From the NCBI GenBank assembly GCA_014846175.1, contig RKAV01000066.1:1-38171 (forward strand): a stretch of 38,171 bases of DNA. The letters run 5' to 3'. The DNA is from a bacterium (lineage in GTDB: Bacteria > Bacillota_I > Bacilli_A > RF39 > UBA660). Both the position numbers and the translations under genes were made by a program. Below are positions 25,770-33,931 of the stretch, piece by piece (the first letter of the stretch is position 1; each line of letters starts with the position of its first letter). The notes beneath the pieces were generated by a model. It saw only the letters and a list, made by a program, of their open reading frames with translations, was not told the DNA's origin and ran no database searches.

Positions 25770-27198
25770 TTTTCTTCATCCTTTCTAATTCTTCTTTAAT
25801 TAATTCTCTTGTTATATTAGGATTAGCTTGGCGTTTAGTCGCTACCATTACTTTACCCATAAAGAAATTAATTACTGACATATTATCTTCTTTAATATAT
25901 TGTTCAACTTGTAAATTATACTTAGTAAATTCATCTTTTATATATTTAACTAATTCTTCTTTATTATTTATTTGTGATAAATTCTCTTTCTCAATTAATT
26001 TAACTGGTTCTATTTTTTCATCTATTGCTTGATAAAGTATTTTCTTAGCATGATCTAATGATAATTTATCAGTACTTACTAAATTTATTAAATCACTTAA
26101 CATTTCTGGTGTTATATAAAACTCATCTAAAGTTATTTCTAATTTATTTAAGGTTGATAAAACACTAGTTGTTACAAAGTTAACTGCTAATGAAATATCT
26201 TTTACATTTTTAACTACTTCTTCAAAGTAATCAGCTACCTTACGGTCTTTAGCAATAACATTAGCATCATAGTAAGTTAATCCTAAATCTTTTTGATAAG
26301 AGATTATTCTATCTAGTTTTAAAACAGGAAGTGATTCTTTTAATTCTTGTTTCTTAGCATCAGTTATTTTAACAGGTGGTAAATTAGCATCAACAAAGTA
26401 TTTATAATCAACAGCATCTACTTTTTCTCGCATAGAATGTGTTTTTCCAAACTCATCTATTCGTCTTGTTTCTTGAATTATTTTCTCACCACGAGCTAAA
26501 GCTTCGCTTTGTCTTTTTATTTCATATTCAATCGCTTGTTTAACACTACTAAAGGAGTTAATATTTTTCATTTCTACTTTAGTACCTAATTTGTCACTAC
26601 CTTTTTCTTTTAAGGAAATGTTTACATCACAACGCATTTGCCCTTTATCTGTCTTAGCTTCACTAACACCTAGATATAAGAAGATATCTCTTAAGTCTTC
26701 TAGAAAGGTTACTGCTTCTAAACTACTAGTAAGACAAGGTTCTGTTACTATTTCAATTAAAGGAACACCACTACGGTTATAATCTATTAAGGAATAGTTT
26801 TTATCATGTTCTAAACTAGCGGTATCTTCTTCTAGATGTAACTGATGAATTAATACTCTTTTAATATTTCCCTCTACCATAATATCAAGATAACCATTTC
26901 TTCCCATTGGTTTAGTAACTTGTGTTAATTGATACCCCTTAGGAAGGTCAGGATAAAAATAGTTTTTGCGGTCAAACATTATAACATCTGGATTTTCACA
27001 GTGAAGAGCCATAGCAGTTCGTAGGGCATTATAACAAGCTTTTTCATTAACAACTGGTAAGATTCCTGGAAGACCTAAATCAACGGGTGAAACATGAATA
27101 TTCGGAATCTTAGTATAGGTATTTTCACTACTAGAAAAGTTTTTAGAGTTTGTTTTTAACTCACAATGTACTTCTAGTCCAATAACAACGTCATACAT
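25762..27198 (-). CDS. gatB: Asp/Glu-tRNA amidotransferase subunit B
   Basis: A 478-residue GatB starting YDVVIGLEVHCELKTNSKNF, with PVDLGLPGILPVVN, MFDRKNYFYPDLPKGYQLTQ, DYNRSGVPLIEIVTEP and RCDVNISLKEKG, all conserved in the kinase/tRNA-binding core. A helical YqeY-like tail follows (about 330-478). GatB activates the misacylated Glu or Asp on tRNA and receives ammonia from GatA. Start and stop overlap its neighbours by one base (gatA) and 8 bases (aspS). Confidence 0.96.
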   Translation of the reverse strand: MYDVVIGLEVHCELKTNSKNFSSSENTYTKIPNIHVSPVDLGLPGILPVVNEKACYNALRTAMALHCENPDVIMFDRKNYFYPDLPKGYQLTQVTKPMGRNGYLDIMVEGNIKRVLIHQLHLEEDTASLEHDKNYSLIDYNRSGVPLIEIVTEPCLTSSLEAVTFLEDLRDIFLYLGVSEAKTDKGQMRCDVNISLKEKGSDKLGTKVEMKNINSFSSVKQAIEYEIKRQSEALARGEKIIQETRRIDEFGKTHSMREKVDAVDYKYFVDANLPPVKITDAKKQELKESLPVLKLDRIISYQKDLGLTYYDANVIAKDRKVADYFEEVVKNVKDISLAVNFVTTSVLSTLNKLEITLDEFYITPEMLSDLINLVSTDKLSLDHAKKILYQAIDEKIEPVKLIEKENLSQINNKEELVKYIKDEFTKYNLQVEQYIKEDNMSVINFFMGKVMVATKRQANPNITRELIKEELERMKKND

Positions 27199-28646
27199 TA
27201 TTCTTCACCTCCTATTTGACCTTTAAGTCCTGTTAATTTTTCTATTTCATTAGCAATATTTAGTATTTTTTTATCTTCTTTTATACCACTAGTAATATTT
27301 ATACCAATCGGACAATCACTAACAAAACCAGAAGGTATAGTAATTGATGGAAAACCACCAAAGTTTCCTAAAGCCATGTGATTTTCTAATAATAAATATT
27401 TATCACTTAACTTATCAGTAGCATCATCAAACTTGGGAGCTGCTCCTCCACTACAAGGTAAGATAAGACCATCATATTCTTTAAAAAGGGTTGTTAATTT
27501 ATCTACTAATAATCTTCTAACACGACAAGCATTTAGATAAAGTTTCTCTTGATTTTCTTTTTGTAATATATAACTACCAAGAACAAAACGTCTTTTAATA
27601 AGTTCTGAGAAACCTTCTGTTCTAGTAGCAATTATTAAGGAATTAACATCATCTTTATTAACTCTATTTCCAAAAGCTATACCTGTTAGATTTGAATTAT
27701 TACTAGTCGCTTCGGCACAAGAGATGGTCATATAAGTAGGATATATTGCTTCTAATAAAGCTTTATCTATTGATACTTCAATAACTTCTACTCCCCTTGT
27801 TTTCAGTCTTTCTAATAAGGAATAAAAATTATCTAATACTTCCATTAGTTCTTTATCATCTATATTATATAAACTTCTATCTACTATTTCTTTAATATAG
27901 AATAGTCTTTTACCTGCTAATGGTTCATCAATGTCCTCTAGTAAATCACTATCATCTTGATAAGTGGTCATATCATGGATATCATAACCTTTAATAGTAT
28001 TAGTAACTAAAGCTACATCTTTAACACTTCTTGCAAAACAACCAACATGGTCAAGACTTGATGCAAAAGCAAATAAGCCATAACGTGATACTAAGCCATA
28101 AGTTGGTTTATAACCAACAACTCCACCGAAAGCAGCTGGTTTTCTAATTGAGTCTCCTGTATCACTTCCAAGAGCAAAAGGTACTATTCCTAAAGAAACA
28201 GCAGCAGCACTTCCAGCACTAGAACCACCAATTTCTCTTGTTACGTCATAAGGATTTCTAACTATTCCCGTATGTCCTGTCGTACCTGTTCCTCCCATAG
28301 CAAGTTCATCAAGGACTGTTTTACCAACTAAGACTGCTCCAGCATTTTTTAGTTTTTTATAAACAGTAGCATCATAGACTGGTACATAATTCTTTAAAAT
28401 GTTACTAGATGCTGTTGTTAAAATATTACTAGTAGAAATATTATCTTTCAAAGCATAAGGTATTCCTGCTAAGGGAGTAGTTCTTTTTTTTATTTTAAAT
28501 TTATCACAGATAGTTACAAAAGAATTGTAAGTTGTTTGATACTTATTAGCAAGTCCAACTGCTTCATTAAATAGTTCCTCACTAGTAACACTCTCATTAT
28601 CAAGTTCATATCTTAAATCACTAATTAAACTTTTTCTATAATTCAT
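27198..28646 (-). CDS. gatA: Asp/Glu-tRNA amidotransferase subunit A
   Basis: A 482-residue amidase-signature enzyme that releases ammonia from glutamine for GatB. LAGIPYALKDNIS holds the catalytic Lys, GGSSAGSAAAVSLG the glycine/serine loop, and GSDTGDSIRKPAAFGG the Ser pair. The last stretch reads GDSIRK where many bacteria have GGSIRQ; I recall the GDSIRK form from Mollicutes. The ATG at 28646 has GGTGG upstream, while a GTG one codon earlier is less well placed. It overlaps gatC by 11 bases. Confidence 0.96.
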   Translation of the reverse strand: MNYRKSLISDLRYELDNESVTSEELFNEAVGLANKYQTTYNSFVTICDKFKIKKRTTPLAGIPYALKDNISTSNILTTASSNILKNYVPVYDATVYKKLKNAGAVLVGKTVLDELAMGGTGTTGHTGIVRNPYDVTREIGGSSAGSAAAVSLGIVPFALGSDTGDSIRKPAAFGGVVGYKPTYGLVSRYGLFAFASSLDHVGCFARSVKDVALVTNTIKGYDIHDMTTYQDDSDLLEDIDEPLAGKRLFYIKEIVDRSLYNIDDKELMEVLDNFYSLLERLKTRGVEVIEVSIDKALLEAIYPTYMTISCAEATSNNSNLTGIAFGNRVNKDDVNSLIIATRTEGFSELIKRRFVLGSYILQKENQEKLYLNACRVRRLLVDKLTTLFKEYDGLILPCSGGAAPKFDDATDKLSDKYLLLENHMALGNFGGFPSITIPSGFVSDCPIGINITSGIKEDKKILNIANEIEKLTGLKGQIGGEE

Positions 28647-28944
28647 CACTATCCACCACCCTTGGTACTTTTACTTGATCTCTTACTTGATGTTCTGTAT
28701 TAGCTAACACTTCACTAACAGAAAGCATTTCCATTTCATTTACTTCGTCACATCTAAGTTTTGCTTCATAAGAAACATAAGGATAAAACAATGGTTCTGT
28801 CTTTTTTATATCTTTAATATTTTCAATTAATTCCATTTGTTTAAGAATAATTTCAAACTCATCTTGTAATGTGTCATATTCTTTATCTTCCATATCAAAC
28901 ATTAGCTTTCTAGCATAATCTTTTAACATTTCTTTAGTTATCAC
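28636..28944 (-). CDS. gatC: Asp/Glu-tRNA amidotransferase subunit C
   Basis: A 102-residue protein of GatC type: N-terminal helices with YARKLMFDMEDKEYDTLQDEF, the linker ending in YPYVSYEAKLRCDEV, and the C-terminal LANTEHQVRDQVKVPRVVD. GatC clamps GatA and GatB together. It starts with GTG at 28944 behind AAAGGA; the ATG two bases earlier in another frame is followed at once by TGA. It is the first gene after the T-box. Confidence 0.93.
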   Translation of the reverse strand: MITKEMLKDYARKLMFDMEDKEYDTLQDEFEIILKQMELIENIKDIKKTEPLFYPYVSYEAKLRCDEVNEMEMLSVSEVLANTEHQVRDQVKVPRVVDSDEL

Positions 28945-28969
28945 ATTTATCAGTCCTTTCTTTTATTGA

Positions 28970-29203
28970 AAACGAAAAAGACCCTAAATCCCAGTAAAGG
29001 GACGAGTCTTTTACCCGCGGTACCACCCAATTTATTATCGGTTAGATAATCGCTTATCTTGTTAACGGGAACTACCCGGCTTAGTCTACTTTGTTCTTTA
29101 AGCACTCCGAAGTGTTATTCGTAAATACCTTAACTTAACTGTTTTCACCAACCACAGTTTCTCTTATAAGTAAAGTATTTCTACTTCTCTTCATCAACGT
29201 TTT
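28970..29203 (-). promoter_or_regulatory. T-box riboswitch (Asn, AAC specifier) controlling gatCAB-aspS
   Basis: The T-box sequence TTGGGTGGTACCGCGG lies at 29015-29030. The terminator stem AAAAGAC/GTCTTTT (28976-28982 and 29006-29012), with an inner GTCCC/GGGAT stem, ends in TTTTTCGTTTT. In Stem I, GAAG/CUUC close a specifier loop whose 3' side reads GAA-U-AAC-A, placing AAC (Asn) at 29114-29116. This is the same layout as the valS leader here. The antiterminator bulge is UGGU, which would pair with A73, although bacterial tRNA-Asn normally has G73. The 28945-29359 gap holds only this leader and two promoters. Confidence 0.9.
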
Positions 29204-29210
29204 CTAATAA

Positions 29211-29240
29211 ATTTTACAATGGTATTTTACCCATTGTCAA
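29211..29240 (-). promoter_or_regulatory. Promoter of the gatCAB-aspS T-box with an embedded inverted repeat
   Basis: On the minus strand TTGACA (29235-29240), an 18-base spacer and TAAAAT (29211-29216). ACAATGG and CCATTGT form a perfect 7-bp inverted repeat (29216-29222 and 29231-29237) spanning the spacer and touching the -35, a placement typical of an operator. Confidence 0.65.
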
Positions 29241-29304
29241 TTATTTTTAGTAATTTTTTTACATTTTCAAATAAAGCAGTCTCATTAGAGCAACAACAAT
29301 ATAT

Positions 29305-29333
29305 TAGACAAAATGCCCAAAATGTGATATAAT
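29305..29333 (+). promoter_or_regulatory. Sigma-A promoter for the HExxH gene
   Basis: TAGACA (29305-29310), a 17-base spacer and TATAAT (29328-29333) preceded by TG. Transcription starts about 20 bases before the ATG at 29360, and the promoter is divergent from the gatC leader. Confidence 0.75.
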
Positions 29334-29359
29334 ATGGCAAATTGAGGGGTTGGTGTTAT

Positions 29360-30382
29360 ATGGAATATTTTAAGCTTAATGACACTTTTAATGACTTTTT
29401 AAATGAAAGTCAAAACGAGTTTTATGTTTCTAATTTAGATTTAGCCGTTAGTTTTTTAAAAAAGGGAAGAAAAAAAATTAATTTATTCAAACTTATTGGT
29501 TCTAATGAGTTGAATTTAAAATTAGAAGAAAAAGTTAGTGGAATTGAAACGCTCGATTTAGTAACTAAGTTTCTTTCTAATTTGGGAGAAGATTATTTAG
29601 AATATTTCAAGGAAAGTTTCAACAATGGATATTTCGATTTTCATAACTCATTTGATGAAGATGAGCAAAATATTAAAAACCAATGTAATAATAAGAATTA
29701 TAGTGTAAAATTCACTGGTACTATAAATGATTCTACTTGTGTTATACATGAATTCTTTCATTCTTTAAACAGTTCCAACTCTAAGGTGGCACCAGTATTT
29801 TCTGAAGTTATATCAATTTACATGGAAAATAAATTTTTAGATTTTTTAATAGAAAATGGCTACTCAAGAACAGATGTAGCTAAATCAAGAATACTTAGAT
29901 ACATTGATTTTTGGAATTGTCATAATGAATTAAACATTGAAAGTGATTTTTTAAATTTAAAAAATCACTTAGGTTACTTAGATGAAAATAGTTATAGTTT
30001 TATTAATGAACATAGCAAAGAGTTAAATTTTTACAATATGAAAAAAGAAGATTTTTTAATGTACTTAAATTATCTAAATAAGTTAATGGATAATAAAAAA
30101 TTCAATCCAGATTATTCATTTAGATATTTTATAGGTACTGCTTATAGCAGTTACTTACTGATGCAAGATGATTCTTTAGATAAAGTGCTAGCATTAAATG
30201 AATATATGATGCAACCTATGGAATACACAGATGTAGAGACTGCTTTTAGAATACTAAGAATAAAACAAAAAGATGATACTTGTTTTATTAAAGCTACTAA
30301 CGAGTATTATCAAAAAGAAGCGTTGATCTATAAAAATAATAATTCTAAGCAACTAAATCAAGAAAATGCGCTTCATATTTAA
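29360..30382 (+). CDS. Unrecognised protein with HExxH metallopeptidase motif
   Basis: A 340-residue cytoplasmic-looking protein. CVIHEFFHSLN at about residues 141-151 is an HExxH zinc-binding motif inside a helix, and VFSEVISIYMENKF about 15 residues on places a Glu where gluzincins have their third ligand. This suggests a zinc peptidase, possibly distantly related to M3-type peptidases, but overall I cannot name the family. No signal peptide or membrane helix is seen. I start at the ATG at 29360; a TTG six codons upstream (29342) is in frame. The stop overlaps the convergent gene by 4 bases. Confidence 0.65.
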   Translation: MEYFKLNDTFNDFLNESQNEFYVSNLDLAVSFLKKGRKKINLFKLIGSNELNLKLEEKVSGIETLDLVTKFLSNLGEDYLEYFKESFNNGYFDFHNSFDEDEQNIKNQCNNKNYSVKFTGTINDSTCVIHEFFHSLNSSNSKVAPVFSEVISIYMENKFLDFLIENGYSRTDVAKSRILRYIDFWNCHNELNIESDFLNLKNHLGYLDENSYSFINEHSKELNFYNMKKEDFLMYLNYLNKLMDNKKFNPDYSFRYFIGTAYSSYLLMQDDSLDKVLALNEYMMQPMEYTDVETAFRILRIKQKDDTCFIKATNEYYQKEALIYKNNNSKQLNQENALHI

Positions 30383-30867
30383 AGTTTTACAGCACCTAAT
30401 ACTATTTCTTTATTCTCTTTTACAACTCTTAATAATATAATTTCATCATCTAATCTCGGTTCATAAAATATATAATAGTTAGATAATTCTTGCAACTCAT
30501 TTATATAATCCAAGTGATTATTTAGCAATTTAATGTTCTTATTATAGATAACTGTAAATATCTGATATCTTTCATTATTAAAGATAAAGTTTGGATATTT
30601 CTTTAAAAAATCACTGGATAAGTATGATTCTGCTAGTTGATAAGTTATTTCTTTAGAATTATTAATGGTTAGTATTTTCTCTTTTGAATTAATTTCTTCA
30701 TAAGAAATATCATCTATATTAATCTTCTTAGTTAAGTTTTCTATTGCAAAAGTTATATTGTTATTAGTAACATAAACTGTATCTTTTACTATATCTTCTT
30801 TATTTATAAAACTAAACATTACTATTAATAAAAGAAGAATTGTACCCCACCATTTTTCTTTTTTCAT
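30379..30867 (-). CDS. Small membrane-anchored or secreted protein, unrecognised
   Basis: A 162-residue protein with an N-terminal MKKEKWWGTILLLLIVMFSF, a basic stretch plus one hydrophobic helix, acting as signal anchor or uncleaved signal. The rest (about 25-162) is a small soluble domain with alternating strands and charged helices and no motif I recognise. There is no lipobox Cys. It lies alone between dnaJ and the convergent HExxH gene, with which it shares 4 bases at the stops. Confidence 0.6.
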   Translation of the reverse strand: MKKEKWWGTILLLLIVMFSFINKEDIVKDTVYVTNNNITFAIENLTKKINIDDISYEEINSKEKILTINNSKEITYQLAESYLSSDFLKKYPNFIFNNERYQIFTVIYNKNIKLLNNHLDYINELQELSNYYIFYEPRLDDEIILLRVVKENKEIVLGAVKL

Positions 30868-30887
30868 TTAATCACCAAGACTAATTT

Positions 30888-30915
30888 AGCATATTGCATA
30901 TAAAAATTATGTCAA
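30888..30915 (-). promoter_or_regulatory. Putative promoter for the small membrane-anchored gene
   Basis: TTGACA (30910-30915), a 16-base spacer and TATGCT (30888-30893) on the minus strand. The -35 overlaps the U-tract of the dnaJ terminator. Confidence 0.5.
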
Positions 30916-30943
30916 AAAAAGAACAAATCATTATGATTCATTC
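30914..30943 (-). terminator. Terminator of the heat-shock operon, straddling the dnaJ stop
   Basis: On the minus strand GAATGAATC, a 5-base loop and GATTTGTTC form a 9-bp stem with G-U pairs, followed by seven T. The dnaJ stop codon lies at the loop. Confidence 0.8.
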
Positions 30944-32073
30944 TTTCTTGTAAATTTATCAAATCTATCAATATCTATATCTTTAAAATCAGTATCTGCA
31001 AGTTGCTCAAATAATTTCTTTTGTTCTCTTGATAGTTTCTTTGGAGTTTGAACACTATAGATTATATACATATCTCCAGTTCTTCTTCTATCATCTTTGA
31101 TACCTTTTCCTCTTACTCTTTGTTTAGTACCACTATCAGTACCAGCTGGTACTGATACAGTTATATTACCATAGATAGTGGGTATTTCTTTTTTACAACC
31201 TAGCGTTGCTTCTATAATAGTAATTGGTACTTCTAAGTAGATATCATTACCATCTCTTTTAAAATAGTCATGTTCTTTGATAGTAAACTCTAAATATAAG
31301 TCACCTGACTCTCCACCATTAGGAGAAGCATGTCCTTTACCTGCTAATCTTAATCTTTCACCATTATCAATTCCAGCAGGAACGTGCACAGTAATAGTTT
31401 TTCTTACCTTGACAGTACCTGTTCCACGACAGTCTGAACAAGTTTTTGCAAAAGTCTTACCTTTTCCTTTACAATCAGGACAAGTTGATTTAGTAACAAA
31501 TGAACCTAAAATTGTTCTTTGTTCTACCGTAACTGTTCCACTGCCATGACATCTTGAACAAGTTTTCTCATCAAAACCACCTTTACCATGGCAATTATCA
31601 CACTCATCAATTACATCTACATCTATATCTTTTTCACAACCGAATACTGCTTCTTCAAAAGTAAGATTCATTCTAAGTAGCATATCACTACCACGTTGTT
31701 TTCTACTACTTGTTCTGCTACTTCCACTAGAGAATCCACCAAAACCTCCACCAAATAAGTCTTCAAAAATATCTCCTAGGTCACTGGCGTCAAAACCAAA
31801 TCCACCTGATGAGAAACCACCATAAGGATTTCCACCAGCTGCTCCACCTTGGAATGCTGCATGACCAAATTGATCATATTGTTTTCTTTTAGATTCATCT
31901 GATAGTACTGAATATGCTTCTTGTACTTCTTTAAATTTTTCTTCAGCATTTTCTTCTTTACTAATATCAGGATGATATTTCTTCGCAAGGCGTCTAAAAG
32001 CACTTTTAATCTCATCTTGACTAGCACTTTTACTAACACCTAATACTTCATAATAATCCCTTTTAGTTGCCAT
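30931..32073 (-). CDS. dnaJ: Chaperone DnaJ
   Basis: A 380-residue type I Hsp40. The J domain (RDYYEVLGVSKSASQDEIK, HPD in KYHPDISKEE) occupies residues 4-68, followed by a Gly/Phe-rich linker (about 75-120). Four zinc repeats read CDNCHGKG, CSRCHGSG, CPDCKGKG and CSDCRGTG, and the C-terminal substrate-binding domains include DNGERLRLAGKGHA. It stimulates DnaK ATPase and delivers clients. GGAGGT precedes the ATG at 32073. It is last in the operon, 11 bases after pepF. Confidence 0.97.
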   Translation of the reverse strand: MATKRDYYEVLGVSKSASQDEIKSAFRRLAKKYHPDISKEENAEEKFKEVQEAYSVLSDESKRKQYDQFGHAAFQGGAAGGNPYGGFSSGGFGFDASDLGDIFEDLFGGGFGGFSSGSSRTSSRKQRGSDMLLRMNLTFEEAVFGCEKDIDVDVIDECDNCHGKGGFDEKTCSRCHGSGTVTVEQRTILGSFVTKSTCPDCKGKGKTFAKTCSDCRGTGTVKVRKTITVHVPAGIDNGERLRLAGKGHASPNGGESGDLYLEFTIKEHDYFKRDGNDIYLEVPITIIEATLGCKKEIPTIYGNITVSVPAGTDSGTKQRVRGKGIKDDRRRTGDMYIIYSVQTPKKLSREQKKLFEQLADTDFKDIDIDRFDKFTRKNES

Positions 32074-32084
32074 ACTTGTACCTC

Positions 32085-33875
32085 CTATTTTGTTAATTTT
32101 TCAAGTTCATCTACTAAACTATCAAAATATTTAATAGCATCTAGATAAACATCTTCTTTTTCTAAATCTACACCTAATATTTTAAAAGTATCAAGAGGAG
32201 TAACATTTGAACCAGTTTTAATATATTTTAAATATTTATCAAGTGTTTCTTTATTACCATTTAATATATCACTTGCTAAGTGAGATGCTACTGATATACA
32301 AATAGCATAACTATATAGATAAAATTTTGAATAGTAATGACTTCTATAAATCCATTTATATGGACTATACTTTGTTAATTTAACTTTATCACCATAATAG
32401 TATTTTAGGGAATCTTTAGTTATCTTGCACATAAATTCTTTTGTTAAACAGTTACCATTATGTACATTTTCATGCATTAAACGTTCCATATCGCCTTCGC
32501 GAACTGATCCAAATAAGTTTGATTCAATAACTCCTATAATACTGTCAAGTCCCATTATTTTTTCTTCCTTAGTTTTAGCATTCTTAATCATATAATTTGC
32601 AAGTAAACACTCATTTATTAAAGAGGTAACTTCAGCATTAATAATCGCATTTTCACGATATGGTAGGAAATTATTTTCAATTAAATACTGATCATTAATA
32701 TTATGTCCTGCTTCATGAGCAATAGTAGAAATTGATTCAAAATCATAATTATAGCTCATAAGAATTCTTGAGTTAGCCTTATGTCCACTTATAGAATAAC
32801 CACCACTACATTTACCTTTATATTGACAATAATCAATATACCTGTTCTTAATTATCTTATCATACTTAGTTAAATAATCTTCTCCTAACGGTTTTAAAGC
32901 TTCTCTTATCATTTTTTGGGCTTCTTCAATTGAATATTCTTTATTATAAGTAGTTAATTTAGTTAGTAAATCATAAGTATATAATTCATCTAAACCAAGT
33001 ATTTTCTTTCTAACATTATAATATCTTTGTAAAGAATCAACGTGTTTTCTAACTGTACTTGATAAAACATCATAGATTTTAATATTTAATTCATTAGAAA
33101 ATAGTTTAGCATCTAATGAATTATCAAAATGATAAATTGTAGCTAATGCATCCTCTAATTTTACATAATTATTTAAAAGGCTAGCTGAAGTTGTAGCATA
33201 AGAACTTGCTTTTTTTAATAATTTTGTATCAGCTTCTTTTCTAATTTTTCTATTTCTTGATGTCTTAAGAAAACGGGAATTAGTAGTTGTAAGTTCTACT
33301 TTTTTACCATCTTCTATCTCTATTTTCCCATAATCATGTTCACTATTAAGTAAATTAGAAGAAATAGTTCTAAAATCATTTGTAGCTGAAACTATTAAAG
33401 TAGCTATTTTTTCCTCTTCTTCTTTTAGAACATGTTCTTTATAACGATACATATTGTCTAAGTATGGTTTATATATTAATAATTTATCATTATTAGAAAA
33501 TAATTTTTCATACTTATCTTTAGATAACTTTAATAATTCTGGATTAAAAAATGCAGTTAAATTACTTAACTTAGTCATTAATAAATTTGCTTTATTAAGC
33601 ATATCTAAAGGTATTGGTTGACCTAATACCTCATCATTTCTAACAACTGCATAAATATAATTTTTTTCAACTTCTGCTTCAAGCTCTGTTTCTTTATCTA
33701 AATATTCATAAAGTTTAAAAGGATCAGTAGTACATCCTACATAATTTTTTAATATATCTAACTCTTTATTTAGTTTAGCATAAGTTTCAAAAAACTCATC
33801 ATCACTTTTATAGTATTCCGTTAAATCCCACTTATATTTTTCCTCTACTTCATTTCTATTTTTATATTGTTTCAT
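32085..33875 (-). CDS. pepF: Oligoendopeptidase F-type M3 peptidase
   Basis: A 596-residue M3B peptidase. The zinc motif HEAGH lies in STIAHEAGHNINDQYLIENN, followed about 25 residues on by the Glu ligand in NAEVTSLINECLLANYM. The N-terminal helical domain and the start KWDLTEYYKSDDEFFE are usual for PepF. It trims short peptides in the cytoplasm. I start at the ATG at 33875 behind GAGGA; upstream in-frame codons lie in a perfect hairpin. It is inserted between dnaK and dnaJ, an unusual place that suggests heat-shock control. Confidence 0.92.
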   Translation of the reverse strand: MKQYKNRNEVEEKYKWDLTEYYKSDDEFFETYAKLNKELDILKNYVGCTTDPFKLYEYLDKETELEAEVEKNYIYAVVRNDEVLGQPIPLDMLNKANLLMTKLSNLTAFFNPELLKLSKDKYEKLFSNNDKLLIYKPYLDNMYRYKEHVLKEEEEKIATLIVSATNDFRTISSNLLNSEHDYGKIEIEDGKKVELTTTNSRFLKTSRNRKIRKEADTKLLKKASSYATTSASLLNNYVKLEDALATIYHFDNSLDAKLFSNELNIKIYDVLSSTVRKHVDSLQRYYNVRKKILGLDELYTYDLLTKLTTYNKEYSIEEAQKMIREALKPLGEDYLTKYDKIIKNRYIDYCQYKGKCSGGYSISGHKANSRILMSYNYDFESISTIAHEAGHNINDQYLIENNFLPYRENAIINAEVTSLINECLLANYMIKNAKTKEEKIMGLDSIIGVIESNLFGSVREGDMERLMHENVHNGNCLTKEFMCKITKDSLKYYYGDKVKLTKYSPYKWIYRSHYYSKFYLYSYAICISVASHLASDILNGNKETLDKYLKYIKTGSNVTPLDTFKILGVDLEKEDVYLDAIKYFDSLVDELEKLTK

Positions 33876-33897
33876 ATTTCCTCTTTCTATTATTAGG

Positions 33898-33927
33898 CTA
33901 AAAGTTCTAGTCACCTAGAACTTTTAG
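33898..33927 (-). repeat. Perfect 13-bp hairpin between dnaK and pepF
   Basis: CTAAAAGTTCTAG (33898-33910), a 4-base loop and its exact complement (33915-33927). No U-tract follows on the minus strand, where CCTAATAATAG comes next, so it is more likely an RNA processing or stabilising element at the 3' end of dnaK than a full terminator. It may lower pepF-dnaJ expression relative to dnaK. Confidence 0.7.
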
Positions 33928-33931
33928 ATTA

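Noticed and set aside
31277..31549. Open frame opposite to dnaJ
   Set aside because: It mirrors the conserved zinc-repeat region of dnaJ in antisense and has no ribosome site or independent signature.
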